NCBI GenBank assembly: GCA_964016885.1
Contig: OZ024746.1
Location: 99,972,433 to 100,036,432, forward strand
DNA from: Eledone cirrhosa
Taxonomy: Eukaryota > Mollusca > Cephalopoda > Octopoda > Eledonidae
Length of the DNA stretch: 64,000 nucleotides
Direction: 5' to 3'
In this document: piece by piece, positions 14,301 to 27,400 of the stretch
How positions within the stretch are numbered: position 1 is the first letter of the stretch
Layout: the number at the start of each line of letters is the position of its first letter
Translations under genes and position numbers: made by a program
Notes under the pieces: model-generated
What the model saw: the letters and a program-made list of their open reading frames with translations, nothing else
Databases searched by the model: none
Told to the model about the DNA's origin: nothing

Positions 14301-16390
14301 GTAGAGGGTTGTATGTCATGCTAGGGCAGTGAATTGGCAGTATTGGTAGAGGGTTGGATGCCAGGCTAGGGCAATGAGTTGGCAGTATTGGTAGAGGGTT
14401 GGGTGCCAGGCTAGGGCAGTGAATTGGCAGTATTGGTAGAGGGTTGGATGCCATGCTAGGGCAGTGAATTGAGAGTATTGGTAGAGGGTTGGATGCCATG
14501 CTAGGGCAGTGAATTGGCAGTATTGGTAGAGGGTTGGATGCCAGGTTAGGGCAGTGAATTGGCAGTATTGGTAGAGGGTTGGATGCCATGCTAGGGCAGT
14601 GAATTGGCAGTATTGGTAGAGGGTTGGATGCCAGGCTAGGGCAGTGAATTGGCAGTATTGGAAGAGGGTAGGATGCCAGCTAGGGCAGTGAATTGGCAGT
14701 ATTGTTAAAGGGTTGGATGTCATGCTCGGGCAGTGAATTGGCAGTATTGGTAGAGGGTTGGATGCCATGCTAGGGCAGTGAATTGGCAGTATTGGTAGAG
14801 GGTAGGATGTCAGCTAGGCTAGGGCAGTGAATTGGCAGTATTGGTAGAGGGATGGATGCCAGGCTAGAGCAGTTAATTGGTAGTATTGGTAGAGGATTGG
14901 ATGCCAGGCTAGGGCAGTGAATTGGCAGTATTGGTAGAGGGATGGATGCCATGCTATGGCAGTGAATTGGCAGTATTGGTAGAGGGTTCGATGCCAGGCT
15001 AGGGCAGTGAATTGGCAGTATTGGTAGAGGGTTGGATGCCATGCTAGGTTGGTGAATTGGCAGTATTGGTAGAGGGTTGGATGCCAGGCTAGGGTGGTGA
15101 ATTGGCAGTATTGGAAGAGTGTAGGATGCCAGCTAGGGCAGTGAATTGGCAGGATTGGTAGAGGGTTGGATGCCATGCTAGGGCATTGAATTGGCAGTAT
15201 TGGTAGAGGGTTGGATGCCATGCTAGGGCAGTGAATTGGCAGTATTGGTAGAGGGTTGGATGTCATGCTAGGGCAGTGAATTGGCGCAGTATTGGTAGAG
15301 GGTTGGATGCCAGCTAGGGCAGTGAATTGGCAGTATTGGTAGAGGGTAGGATGTCAGCTAGGGCAGTGAATTGGCAGTATTGGTAGAGAGTTGGATGTCA
15401 TGCTATGGAAGTGAAATGGCAGTATTGGTAGAGGGTTGGATGTCATGCTAGGGCAGTGAATTGGCAGTATTGGTAGAGGGTTGGATGCCATGCTAGGGCA
15501 GTGAATTGATAGTATTGGTAGAGGGTTGGATGCCATGCTAGGGCAGTGAATTGGCAGTATTGGTAGAGGGTTGGATGCCAGGTTAGTGCAGTGAATTGGC
15601 AGTATTGGTAGAGGGTTGGATGCCAGGTTAGGCCAGTGAATTGGCAGTATTGGTAGAGGGTAGGATGTCATGCTAGGGCAGTGAATTGGCAGTATTGGTA
15701 GAGGGTTGTATGTCATGCTAGGGCAATGAATTGGCAGTATTGGTAGAGAGTTGGATGCCAGGCTAGGGCAATGAGTTGGCAGTATTGGTAGAGGGGTGGA
15801 TGCCATGCTAGGGCAGTGAATTGGCAGTATTGGTAGAGGGTTCGATGTCATGCTAGTGTGGTGAATTGGCAGTATTGGTAGAGGGTTGGATGCCATGCTA
15901 GGGCAGTGAATTGGCAGTATTGGTAGAGGGTTGGATGCCAGGCTAGGGCAGTGAATTGGCAGTATTGGTAGAGGGTTGGATGCCAGCTAGGGCAGTGAAT
16001 TGGCAGTATTGGTAGAGGGTTGGGTGCCAGGCTAGGGCAGTGAATTGGCAGTATTGGTAAAGGGTTGGGTGCCAGGTTAGGGCAGTGAATTGGCAGTATT
16101 GGTAGAGGGTTGGATACCATTCTAGGGCAGTGAATTGGCAGTATTGGTAGAGGGCTGGATGCCAGCTAGGGCAGTGAATTGGCAGTATTGGTAGTTGGTT
16201 GGATGTCATGCTAGGGCAGTGAATTGGCAGGATTGGTAGAGGGTTGGATGCCAGTCTAGGGCAGTGAATTGGCAGAATTGGTAGAGGGTTGGATGTCATG
16301 CTAGGGCAGTGAATTGGCAGGATTGTTATAGGGTTGGATGTCATGCTAGCGCAGTGAATTGGCACTATTGGTAGAGGGTTGGATGCCATG
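11331..16390 (+). repeat. Segmental duplication inside the satellite, offset about 2.62-2.67 kb
   Basis: The block at about 11,331-13,770 is repeated at about 13,998-16,390 with near-identical order of variant monomers. The offset is 2,667 bp in the left part and 2,622 bp in the right part, a difference of one 45-bp unit, so one copy has gained or lost a monomer. The rare variant ggcactattgg at about 13,740 and 16,362 is a useful marker. Confidence 0.8.
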
Positions 16391-19300
16391 CTAGGGCAGT
16401 GAATTGGCAGTATTGGTAGAGGGTTGGATGCCAGGCTAGGGCAGTGAATTGGCAGTATTGGTAGAGGGCTGGATGCCAGCTAGGGCAGTGAATTGGCAGT
16501 ATTGTTAGAGGGTTGGATGCCAGGCTAGCGCAGTGAATTGGCAGTATTGGTAGAGGGTTGGATGCCAGCTAGGGCAGTGAATTGGCAGGATTGGTAGAGG
16601 GTTAGATGCCAGGCTAGCGCAGTGAATTGGCAGTATTGGTAGAGGGTTGGATGCCAGGCTAGCGCAGTGAATTGGCAGTATGGTAGAGGGTTGGGTGCCA
16701 GGTTAGGGCAGTGAATTGGCAGTATTGGTAGAGGGCTGGATGCCAGCTAGGGCAGTGAATTGGCAGTATTGGTAGAAGTGTGCATGCCAGGCTAGGGCAG
16801 TGAATTGGCAGGATTGGTAGAGGGTTGGATGCCAGTCTAGGGCAGTGAATTGGCAGAATTGGTAGAGGGTTGGATGTCATGCTAGGGCAGTGAATTGGCA
16901 GTATTGGTAGAGGGTTGGATGTCATGCTAGGGCAGTGAATTGGCAGTAAAGGTAGAGGGTTGGATGCCATGCTAGGGCAGTGAATTGGCAGTATTGGTAG
17001 AGGGTTGGATGCCAGGCTAGGGCAGTGAATTGGCAGTATTGGTAGAGGGCTGGATGCCAGCTAGGGCAGTGAATTAGCAGTATTGGTAGAGGGTTGGATG
17101 CCAGGCTAGGGCAGTGAATTGGCAGTATTGGTAGAGGGTTGGATGCCAGGCTAAGGCAGTGAATTGGCAGTATTGGTAGAGGGTTGGATGTCATGCTAGG
17201 GCAGTGAATTGGCAGTATTGGTAGAGGGTTGGATGCCAGGCTAGGGCAGTGGATTGGCAGTATTGGTAGAGGGTTGGATGCCATGCTAGAGCAGTGAATT
17301 GGCAGAATTGGTAGAGGGTTGGATGCCAGGCTAGGGCAGTGAATTGGCAGTATTGGTAGAGGGTTGGATGCCAGGTTAGGGCAGTGAATTGGCAGTATTG
17401 GTAGAGGGTTGGATGCCATGCTAGAGCAGTGAATTGGCAGTATTGGTAGAGGGTTGGACGCCAGGCTAGGGCAGTGAATTGGTAGTATTGGAAGAGGGTT
17501 GGATGCCAGGTTAGGGCAGTGAATTGGCAGTATTGGTAGAGGGTTGGATGCCATGCTAGAGCAGTGAATTGGCAGTATTGGTAGAGGGTTGGATGCCAGG
17601 CTAGGGCAGTGAATTGGCAGTATTGGTAGAGGGTTAGATGCCAGGCTAGGGTGGTGAATTGGCAGTATTGGTAGAGGTTTGGATGCCATGCTAGGGCAGT
17701 GAATTAGCAGTATTGGTAGAGGGTTGGATGCCATGCTAGTGCAGTGAATTGGCAGTATTGGTAGAGGGTTGGATGCCATGCTAGGGCAGTGAATTGGCAG
17801 TATTGCTAGAGGGTTGGATACCATTTTAGGGCAGTGAATTGGCAGTATTAGTAGAGGGCTGAATGCCAGCTAGGGCAGTGAATTGGCAGTATTTGTAGAA
17901 GTTGCATGCCAGGCTAGGGCAGTGAATTGGCAGGATTGGTAGAGGGTTGGATGCCAGTCTAGGGCATTGAATTGGCAGTATTGGTAGATGTGTGCATGCC
18001 AGGCTAGGGCAGTGAATTGGCAGGATTGGTAGAGGGTTGGATGTCATGCTAGGGCAGTGAATTGGCAGTATTGGTAGAGGGTTGGATGCCAGGCTAGGGC
18101 AGTGAATTGGCAGTATTGGTAGAGGGCTGGATGCCAGCTAGGGCAGTGAATTGGCAGCATTGGTAGAGGGTTGGATGCCAGGCTAGGGCAGTGAATTGGC
18201 AGTATTGGTAGAGGGTTGGATGCCAGGCTAGGGCAGTGAATTGGCAGTATTGGTAGAGGGTCGGATGCCAGGCTCGGGCAGTGAATTGGCAGTATTGGTA
18301 GAGGGTTGGATTCCAGGCCAGGGTGGTGAATTGGCAGTATTGGAAGAGGGTAGGATGCCAGCTAGGGCAGTGAATTGGCAGGAATTGTAGCGGGTTGGAT
18401 GCCATTCTAGGGCAGTGAATTGGCAGTATTGGTAGAGGGTTGGACGCCAGGCTAGGGCAGTGAATTGGCAGTATGGGAAGAGGGTTGGATGCCAGGCTAG
18501 GGCAGTGAATTGGCAGTATTGGTAGAGGGTTGGATGCCATGCTTGGGCAGTGAATTGGCAGTATTGGTAGAGGGTTGGATGCCATGCTAGGGCAGTGAAT
18601 TGGCAGTATTGGTAGAGGGTTGGATGTCATGCTAGGGCAGTGAATTGGCAGTATTGGTAGAGGGTTGGATGCCAGGCTAGGGCAGTGAATTGGCAGTATT
18701 GGAAGAGGGTTGGATGCCAGGCTAGGGCAGTGAATTGGCAGGATTGGTAGAGGGTTGGATGCCAGCTAGGGCAGTGAATTTGCAGTATTGGTAGAGGGCT
18801 GGGGGCCAGGCTAGAGCAGTGAATTGTCAGTTTTGGTAGAGGGTTGGGTGCCAGGTTAGGGCAGTGAATAGGCAGTATTGGTAGAGAGTTGGATACCATT
18901 TTAGGGCAGTGAATTGGCAGTATTGGTAGAGGGTTGGATACCATTTTAGGGCAGTGAATTGGCAGTATTAGTAGAGGGCTGGATGCCAGCTAGGGCAGTG
19001 TATTGGCAGTATTGGTAGAAGTTGCATGCCAGACTAGGGCAGTGAATTGGCAGGATTGGTAGAGGGTTGGATGCCAGTCTAGGGCATTGAATTGGCAGTA
19101 TTGGTAGAAGTGTGCATGCCAGGCTAGGGCATGAATTGGCAGGATTGGTAGAGGGTTGGATGTCATGCTAGGGCAGTGAATTGGCAGTATTGGTAGAGGG
19201 TTGGATGCCAGGCTAGGCCAGTGAATTGGCAGTATTGGTAGAGGGCTGGATGCCAGCTAGGGCAGTGAATTAGCAGCATTGGTAGAGGGTTGGATGCCAG

Positions 19301-22300
19301 GCTAGGGCAGTGAATTGGCAGTATTGGTAGAGGGTTGGATGCCAGGCTAGGGCAGTGAATTGGCAGTATTGGTAGAGGGTCATATGCCAGGCTCGGGCAG
19401 TGAATTGCAGTATTGGTAGAGGGTTGGATGCCAGGCCAGGGTGGTGAATTGGCAGTATTGGAAGAGGGTAGGATGCCAGCTAGGGCAGTGAATTGGCAGG
19501 AATGGTAGAGGGTTGGATGCCATGCTAGGGCAGTGAATTGGCAGTATTGGTAGAGGGTTGGACGCCAGGCTAGGGCAGTGAATTGGTAGTATTGGAAGAG
19601 GGTTGGATGCCAGGTTAGGGCAGTGAATTGGCAGTATTGGTAGAGGGTTGGATGCCATGCTAGAGCAGTGAATTGGCAGTATTGGTAGAGGGTTGGATGC
19701 CAGGCTAGAGCAGTTAATTGGTAGTATTGGTAGAGGATTGGATGCCAGGCTAGGGCAGTGAATTGGCAGTATTGGTAGAGGGATGGATGCCATGCTAGGG
19801 CAGTGAATTGGCAGTATTGGTAGAGGGATGGATGCCATGCTAGGGCAGTGAATTGGCAGTATCGGTAGAGGGTTGGATGTCATGTTAGGGAAGTGAATTG
19901 GCAGTATTGGTAGAGGGTTGGATGCCAGGCTAGAGCAGTTAATTGGTAGTATTGGTAGAGGATTGGATGCCAGGCTAGGGCAGTGAATTGGCAGTATTGG
20001 TAGAGGGATGGATGCCATGCTAGGGCAGTGAATTTGCAGTATTGGTAGAGGGTTCGATGCCAGGCTAGGGCAGTGAATTGGCAGTATTGGTAGAGGGTTG
20101 GATGCCATGCTAGGTTGGTGAATTGGCAGTATTGGTAGAGGGTTGGATGCCAGGCTAGGGTGGTGAATTGGCAGTATTGGAAGAGTGTAGGATGCCAGCT
20201 AGGGCAGTGAATTGGCAGGATTGGTAGAGGGTTGGATGCCATGCTAGGGCATTGAATTGGCAGTATTGGTAGAGGGTTGGATGCCATGCTAGGGCAGTGA
20301 ATTGGCAGTATTGGTAGAGGGTTGGATGTCATGCTAGGGCAGTGAATTGGCGCAGTATTGGTAGAGGGTTGGATGCCAGCTAGGGCAGTGAATTGGCAGT
20401 ATTGGTAGAGGGTAGGATGTCAGCTAGGGCAGTGAATTGGCAGTATTGGTAGAGAGTTGGATGTCATGCTATGGAAGTGAAATGGCAGTATTGGTAGAGG
20501 GTTGGATGTCATGCTAGGGCAGTGAATTGGCAGTATTGGTAGAGGGTTGGATGCCATGCTAGGGCAGTGAATTGATAGTATTGGTAGAGGGTTGGATGCC
20601 ATGCTAGGGCAGTGAATTGGCAGTATTGGTAGAGGGTTGGATGCCAGGTTAGTGCAGTGAATTGGCAGTATTGGTAGAGGGTTGGATGCCAGGTTAGGCC
20701 AGTGAATTGGCAGTATTGGTAGAGGGTAGGATGTCATGCTAGGGCAGTGAATTGGCAGTATTGGTAGAGGGTTGTATGTCATGCTAGGGCAATGAATTGG
20801 CAGTATTGGTAGAGAGTTGGATGCCAGGCTAGGGCAATGAGTTGGCAGTATTGGTAGAGGGTTGGATGCCATGCTAGGGCAGTGAATTGGCAGTATTGGT
20901 AGAGGGTTCGATGTCATGCTAGTGTGGTGAATTGGCAGTATTGGTAGAGGGTTGGATGCCATGCTAGGGCAGTGAATTGGCAGTATTGGTAGAGGGTTGG
21001 ATGCCAGGCTAGGGCAGTGAATTGGCAGTATTGGTAGAGGGTTGGATGCCAGCTAGGGCAGTGAATTGGCAGTATTGGTAGAGGGTTGGGTGCCAGGCTA
21101 GGGCAGTGAATTGGCAGTATTGGTAAAGGGTTGGGTGCCAGGTTAGGGCAGTGAATTGGCAGTATTGGTAGAGGGTTGGATACCATTCTAGGGCAGTGAA
21201 TTGGCAGTATTGGTAGAGGGCTGGATGCCAGCTAGGGCAGTGAATTGGCAGTATTGGTAGTGGGTTGGATGTCATGCTAGGGCAGTGAATTGGCAGGATT
21301 GGTAGAGGGTTGGATGCCAGTCTAGGGCAGTGAATTGGCAGAATTGGTAGAGGGTTGGATGTCATGCTAGGGCAGTGAATTGGCAGGATTGTTATAGGGT
21401 TGGATGTCATGCTAGCGCAGTGAATTGGCACTATTGGTAGAGGGTTGGATGCCATGCTAGGGCAGTGAATTGGCAGTATTGGTAGAGGGTTGGATGCCAG
21501 GCTAGGGCAGTGAATTGGCAGTATTGGTAGAGGGCTGGATGCCAGCTAGGGCAGTGAATTGGCAGTATTGTTAGAGGGTTGGATGCCAGGCTAGCGCAGT
21601 GAATTGGCAGTATTGGTAGAGGGTTGGATGCCAGCTAGGGCAGTGAATTGGCAGGATTGGTAGAGGGTTAGATGCCAGGCTAGCGCAGTGAATTGGCAGT
21701 ATTGGTAGAGGGTTGGATGCCAGGCTAGCGCAGTGAATTGGCAGTATGGTAGAGGGTTGGGTGCCAGGTTAGGGCAGTGAATTGGCAGTATTGGTAGAGG
21801 GCTGGATGCCAGCTAGGGCAGTGAATTGGCAGTATTGGTAGAAGTGTGCATGCCAGGCTAGGGCAGTGAATTGGCAGGATTGGTAGAGGGTTGGATGCCA
21901 GTCTAGGGCAGTGAATTGGCAGAATTGGTAGAGGGTTGGATGTCATGCTAGGGCAGTGAATTGGCAGTATTGGTAGAGGGTTGGATGTCATGCTAGGGCA
22001 GTGAATTGGCAGTAAAGGTAGAGGGTTGGATGCCATGCTAGGGCAGTGAATTGGCAGTATTGGTAGAGGGTTGGATGCCAGGCTAGGGCAGTGAATTGGC
22101 AGTATTGGTAGAGGGCTGGATGCCAGCTAGGGCAGTGAATTAGCAGTATTGGTAGAGGGTTGGATGCCAGGCTAGGGCAGTGAATTGGCAGTATTGGTAG
22201 AGGGTTGGATGCCAGGCTAAGGCAGTGAATTGGCAGTATTGGTAGAGGGTTGGATGTCATGCTAGGGCAGTGAATTGGCAGTATTGGTAGAGGGTTGGAT

Positions 22301-24450
22301 GCCAGGCTAGGGCAGTGGATTGGCAGTATTGGTAGAGGGTTGGATGCCATGCTAGAGCAGTGAATTGGCAGAATTGGTAGAGGGTTGGATGCCAGGCTAG
22401 GGCAGTGAATTGGCAGTATTGGTAGAGGGTTGGATGCCAGGTTAGGGCAGTGAATTGGCAGTATTGGTAGAGGGTTGGATGCCATGCTAGAGCAGTGAAT
22501 TGGCAGTATTGGTAGAGGGTTGGACGCCAGGCTAGGGCAGTGAATTGGTAGTATTGGAAGAGGGTTGGATGCCAGGTTAGGGCAGTGAATTGGCAGTATT
22601 GGTAGAGGGTTGGATGCCATGCTAGAGCAGTGAATTGGCAGTATTGGTAGAGGGTTGGATGCCAGGCTAGGGCAGTGAATTGGCAGTATTGGTAGAGGGT
22701 TAGATGCCAGGCTAGGGTGGTGAATTGGCAGTATTGGTAGAGGTTTGGATGCCATGCTAGTGCAGTGAATTGGCAGTATTGGTAGAGGGTTGGATGCCAT
22801 GCTAGGGCAGTGAATTGGCAGTATTGCTAGAGGGTTGGATACCATTTTAGGGCAGTGAATTGGCAGTATTAGTAGAGGGCTGAATGCCAGCTAGGGCAGT
22901 GAATTGGCAGTATTTGTAGAAGTTGCATGCCAGGCTAGGGCAGTGAATTGGCAGGATTGGTAGAGGGTTGGATGCCAGTCTAGGGCATTGAATTGGCAGT
23001 ATTGGTAGAAGTGTGCATGCCAGGCTAGGGCAGTGAATTGGCAGGATTGGTAGAGGGTTGGATGTCATGCTAGGGCAGTGAATTGGCAGTATTGGTAGAG
23101 GGTTGGATGCCAGGCTAGGGCAGTGAATTGGCAGTATTGGTAGAGGGCTGGATGCCAGCTAGGGCAGTGAATTGGCAGCATTGGTAGAGGGTTGGATGCC
23201 AGGCTAGGGCAGTGAATTGGCAGTATTGGTAGAGGGTTGGATGCCAGGCTAGGGCAGTGAATTGGCAGTATTGGTAGAGGGTCGGATGCCAGGCTCGGGC
23301 AGTGAATTGGCAGTATTGGTAGAGGGTTGGATTCCAGGCCAGGGTGGTGAATTGGCAGTATTGGAAGAGGGTAGGATGCCAGCTAGGGCAGTGAATTGGC
23401 AGGAATGGTAGCGGGTTGGATGCCATTCTAGGGCAGTGAATTGGCAGTATTGGTAGAGGGTTGGACGCCAGGCTAGGGCAGTGAATTGGCAGTATGGGAA
23501 GAGGGTTGGATGCCAGGCTAGGGCAGTGAATTGGCAGTATTGGTAGAGGGTTGGATGCCATGCTTGGGCAGTGAATTGGCAGTATTGGTAGAGGGTTGGA
23601 TGCCATGCTAGGGCAGTGAATTGGCAGTATTGGTAGAAGGTTGGATGTCATGCTAGGGCAGTGAATTGGCAGTATTGGTAGAGGGTTGGATGCCAGGCTA
23701 GGGCAGTGAATTGGCAGTATTGGAAGAGGGTTGGATGCCAGGCTAGGGCAGTGAATTGGCAGGATTGGTAGAGGGTTGGATGCCAGCTAGGGCAGTGAAT
23801 TTGCAGTATTGGTAGAGGGCTGGGGGCCAGGCTAGAGCAGTGAATTGTCAGTTTTGGTAGAGGGTTGGGTGCCAGGTTAGGGCAGTGAATAGGCAGTATT
23901 GGTAGAGAGTTGGATACCATTTTAGGGCAGTGAATTGGCAGTATTGGTAGAGGGTTGGATACCATTTTAGGGCAGTGAATTGGCAGTATTAGTAGAGGGC
24001 TGGATGCCAGCTAGGGCAGTGTATTGGCAGTATTGGTAGAAGTTGCATGCCAGACTAGGGCAGTGAATTGGCAGGATTGGTAGAGGGTTGGATGCCAGTC
24101 TAGGGCATTGAATTGGCAGTATTGGTAGAAGTGTGCATGCCAGGCTAGGGCATGAATTGGCAGGATTGGTAGAGGGTTGGATGTCATGCTAGGGCAGTGA
24201 ATTGGCAGTATTGGTAGAGGGTTGGATGCCAGGCTAGGCCAGTGAATTGGCAGTATTGGTAGAGGGCTGGATGCCAGCTAGGGCAGTGAATTGGCAGCAT
24301 TGGTAGAGGGTTGGATGCCAGGCTAGGGCAGTGAATTTGCAGTATTGGTAGAGGGTTGGATGCCAGGCTAGGGCAGTGAATTGGCAGTATTGGTAGAGGG
24401 TCATATGCCAGGCTCGGGCAGTGAATTGCAGTATTGGTAGAGGGTTGGAT
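14815..24450 (+). repeat. Segmental duplication inside the satellite, offset about 5.02-5.07 kb
   Basis: About 14,815-19,430 and 19,881-24,450 carry the same series of unusual monomers. The offset is 5,066 bp up to about 17.6 kb and 5,021 bp beyond it, so one 45-bp unit was lost from the right copy. The private variant gggggccagg occurs at 18,801 and 23,822. Large parts of the two copies look identical, which points to a recent event. The left copy already contains the 2.6-kb duplication, so this event is younger. Confidence 0.85.
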
Positions 24451-27400
24451 GCCAGGCCAGGGTGGTGAATTGGCAGTATTGGAAGAGGGTAGGATGCCAG
24501 CTAGGGCAGTGAATTGGCAGAAATGGTAGAGGGTTGGATGCCATGCTAGGGCAGTGAATTGGCAGTATTGGTAGAGGGTTGGATGTCATGCTAGGGCAGT
24601 GAATTGGCAGTATTGGTAGAGGGTTGGATGCCAGGCTAGGGCAGTGAATTGGCAGTATTGGAAGAGGGTTGGATGCCAGGCTAGGGCAGTGAATTGGCAG
24701 TATTTGTAGAGGGTTGGATGCCATGCTAGGGCAGTGAATTGGCAGTATTGGTAGAGGGTTGGATGCCAGGCTAGGGCAGTGAATTGGCAGTATTGGTAGA
24801 GGGTTGGATGCCATGCTAGGGCAGTGAATTAGCAGTATTGGTAGAGGGTTGGATGCCATGCTAGGGCAGTGAATTGGCAGTATTGGTCGAGGGTTGGATG
24901 CCATGCTAGGTTGGTGAATTGGCAGTATGGTAGAGGGTTGGATGCCAGGCTAGGGTGGTGAATTGGCAGTATTGGTAGAGGGTTGGATGCCATGCTAGGG
25001 CAGTGAATTGGCAGTATTGGTAGAGGGTTAGATGCCATGCTAGGGCAATGAATTGGCAGTATTGGTAGAGGGTTGGATGCCATGCTAGGGCAGTGAATTG
25101 GCAGTATTGGTAGAGGGTTGTATGCCATGCTAGGGCAGTGAATTGGCAGTATTGGTAGAGGGTTGGATGCCAGCTAGGGCAGTGAATTGGCAGTATTGGT
25201 AGAGGGTAGGATGTCAGCTAGGGCAGTGAATTGGCAGTATTGGTAGAGAGTTGGATGTCATGCTAGGGCAGTGAATTGGCAGTATTGGTAGAGGGTTGGA
25301 TGCCAGGTTAGGCCAGTGAATTGGCAGGATTGGTAGAGGGTTGGATGCCAGGCAAGGGCAGTGAATTGGCAGTATTGGTAGAGGATTGGATGCCATGCTA
25401 GGGCAGTGAATTGGCAGTAATGGGAGAGGGTTGGTTGTCATGCTTGGGTGGTGAATTGGCAGTATTGGTAGAGGGTTGGATGCCAGGCAAGGGCAGTGAA
25501 TTGGCAGTATTGGTAGAGGGTTGGATGCCATGCTAGGGCAATGAATTGGCAGTATTGGTAGAGGGTTGGATGTCATGCTAGGGCAGTGAATACGCAGTAT
25601 TGGTAGAGGGTTGGATGCCATGCTAGGGCAGTGAATTGTCAGGATTGGTAGAGGGTTGGATGCCATGCTAGGGCAGTGAATTGGCAGTATTGGTAGAAGG
25701 TTGGATGCCAGGCTAGGGCAGTGAATTGGCAGGATTGGTAGAGGGTTGGATGCCATTCTAGGGCAGTGAATTGGCAGGATTGGTAGAAGGTTGGATGCCA
25801 GGCTAGGGCAGTGAATTGGCAGTATTGGTAGAGGGTTGGATGCCAGGTTAGGCCAGTGAATTGGCAGGATTGGTAGAAGGTTGGATGCCAGGCTAGGGCA
25901 GTGAATTGGCAGGATTGGTAGAGGGTTGGATGCCATTCTATGGCAGTGAATTGGCAGGATTGGTAGAAGGTTGGATGCCAGGCTAGGGCAGTGAATTGGC
26001 AGGATTGGTAGAGGGTGGGATGCCATTCTAGGGCAGTGAATTGGCAGTATTGGTAGAGGGTTGGATGCCAGGCTAGGGCAGTGAATTGGCAGTATTGGTA
26101 GAGGGTTGGATGCCAGGTTAGGCCAGTGAATTGGCAGGATTGGTAGAAGGTTGGATGCCAGGCTAGGGCAGTGAATTGGCAGTATTGGTAGAAGGTTGGA
26201 TGCCAGGCTAGGGCAGTGAATTGGCAGGATTGGTAGAAGGTTGGATGCCAGGCTAGGGCAGTGAATTGGCAGGATTGGTAGAAGGTTGGATGCCAGGCTA
26301 GGGCAGTGAATTGGCAGTATTGGTAGAAGGTTGGATGCCAGGCTAGGGCAGTGATATGGCAGGATTGGTAGAGGGTTGTATGCCAGGCTAGGGCAGTGAA
26401 TTGGCAGGATTGGTAGAAGGTTGGATGCCAGGCTAGGGCAGTGAATTGGCAGTATTAGTAGAGGGTTGGATGCCATGCTAGGGCAGTGAATTGGCAGTAT
26501 TGTCAGAGGGTTGGATGCCATGCTAGGGCAGTGAATTGGCAGGATTGGTAGAGGGTTGGATGCCATGCTAGGGCAGTGAATTGGCAGTATTGGTAGAGGG
26601 TTGGATGCCATGCTAGGGCAGTGAATTGGCAGGATTGGTAGAAGGTTGGATGCCATGCTAGGGCAGTGAATTGGCAGGATTGGTAGAAGGTTGGATGCCA
26701 TGCTAAGGCAGTGAATGGCAGGATTGGTAGAAGTTTGGATGCCATGCTAGGGCAGTGAATTGGCAGTATTGGTAGAGGGTTGGATGCCAGGCTAGGGCAG
26801 TGAATTGGCAGTATTGGTAGAGGGTTGGATGCCATGCTAGGGCAGTGAATTGGTAGTATTGGTAGAGGGTTGGATGCCATGCTAGGGCAGTGAATTGGCA
26901 GGATTGGTAGAAGGTTGAATGCCATGCTAGGGCAGTGAATTGGCAGTATTGGTAGAGGGTTGGATGCCAGGCTAGGGCAGTGAATTGGCAGTATTGGTAG
27001 AGGGTTGGATGCCATGCTAGGGCAGTGAATTGGCAGTATTGGTAGAGGGTTGGACACCATGCTAGGGCAGTGAATTGGCAGGATTGGTAGAAGGTTGGAT
27101 GCCATGCTAGGGCAGTGAATTGGCAGGATTGGTAGAAGGTTGGATGCCATGCTAGGGCAGTGAATTGGCAGGATTAGTAGAGGGTTGGATGCCAGGCTAG
27201 GGCAGTGAATTGGCAGTATTGGTAGAGGGTTGGATGCCAGGCTAGGGCAGTGAATTGGCAGTATTGGTAGAGGGTTGGATGCCATGCTAGGGCAGTGAAT
27301 TGGCAGGTTTCGTAGAGGGTTGGATGCCAGGCTAGGGCAGTGAATTGGCAGTATTGGTAGAGGGTTGGATGCCATGCTAGGGCAGTGAATTGGCAGTATT

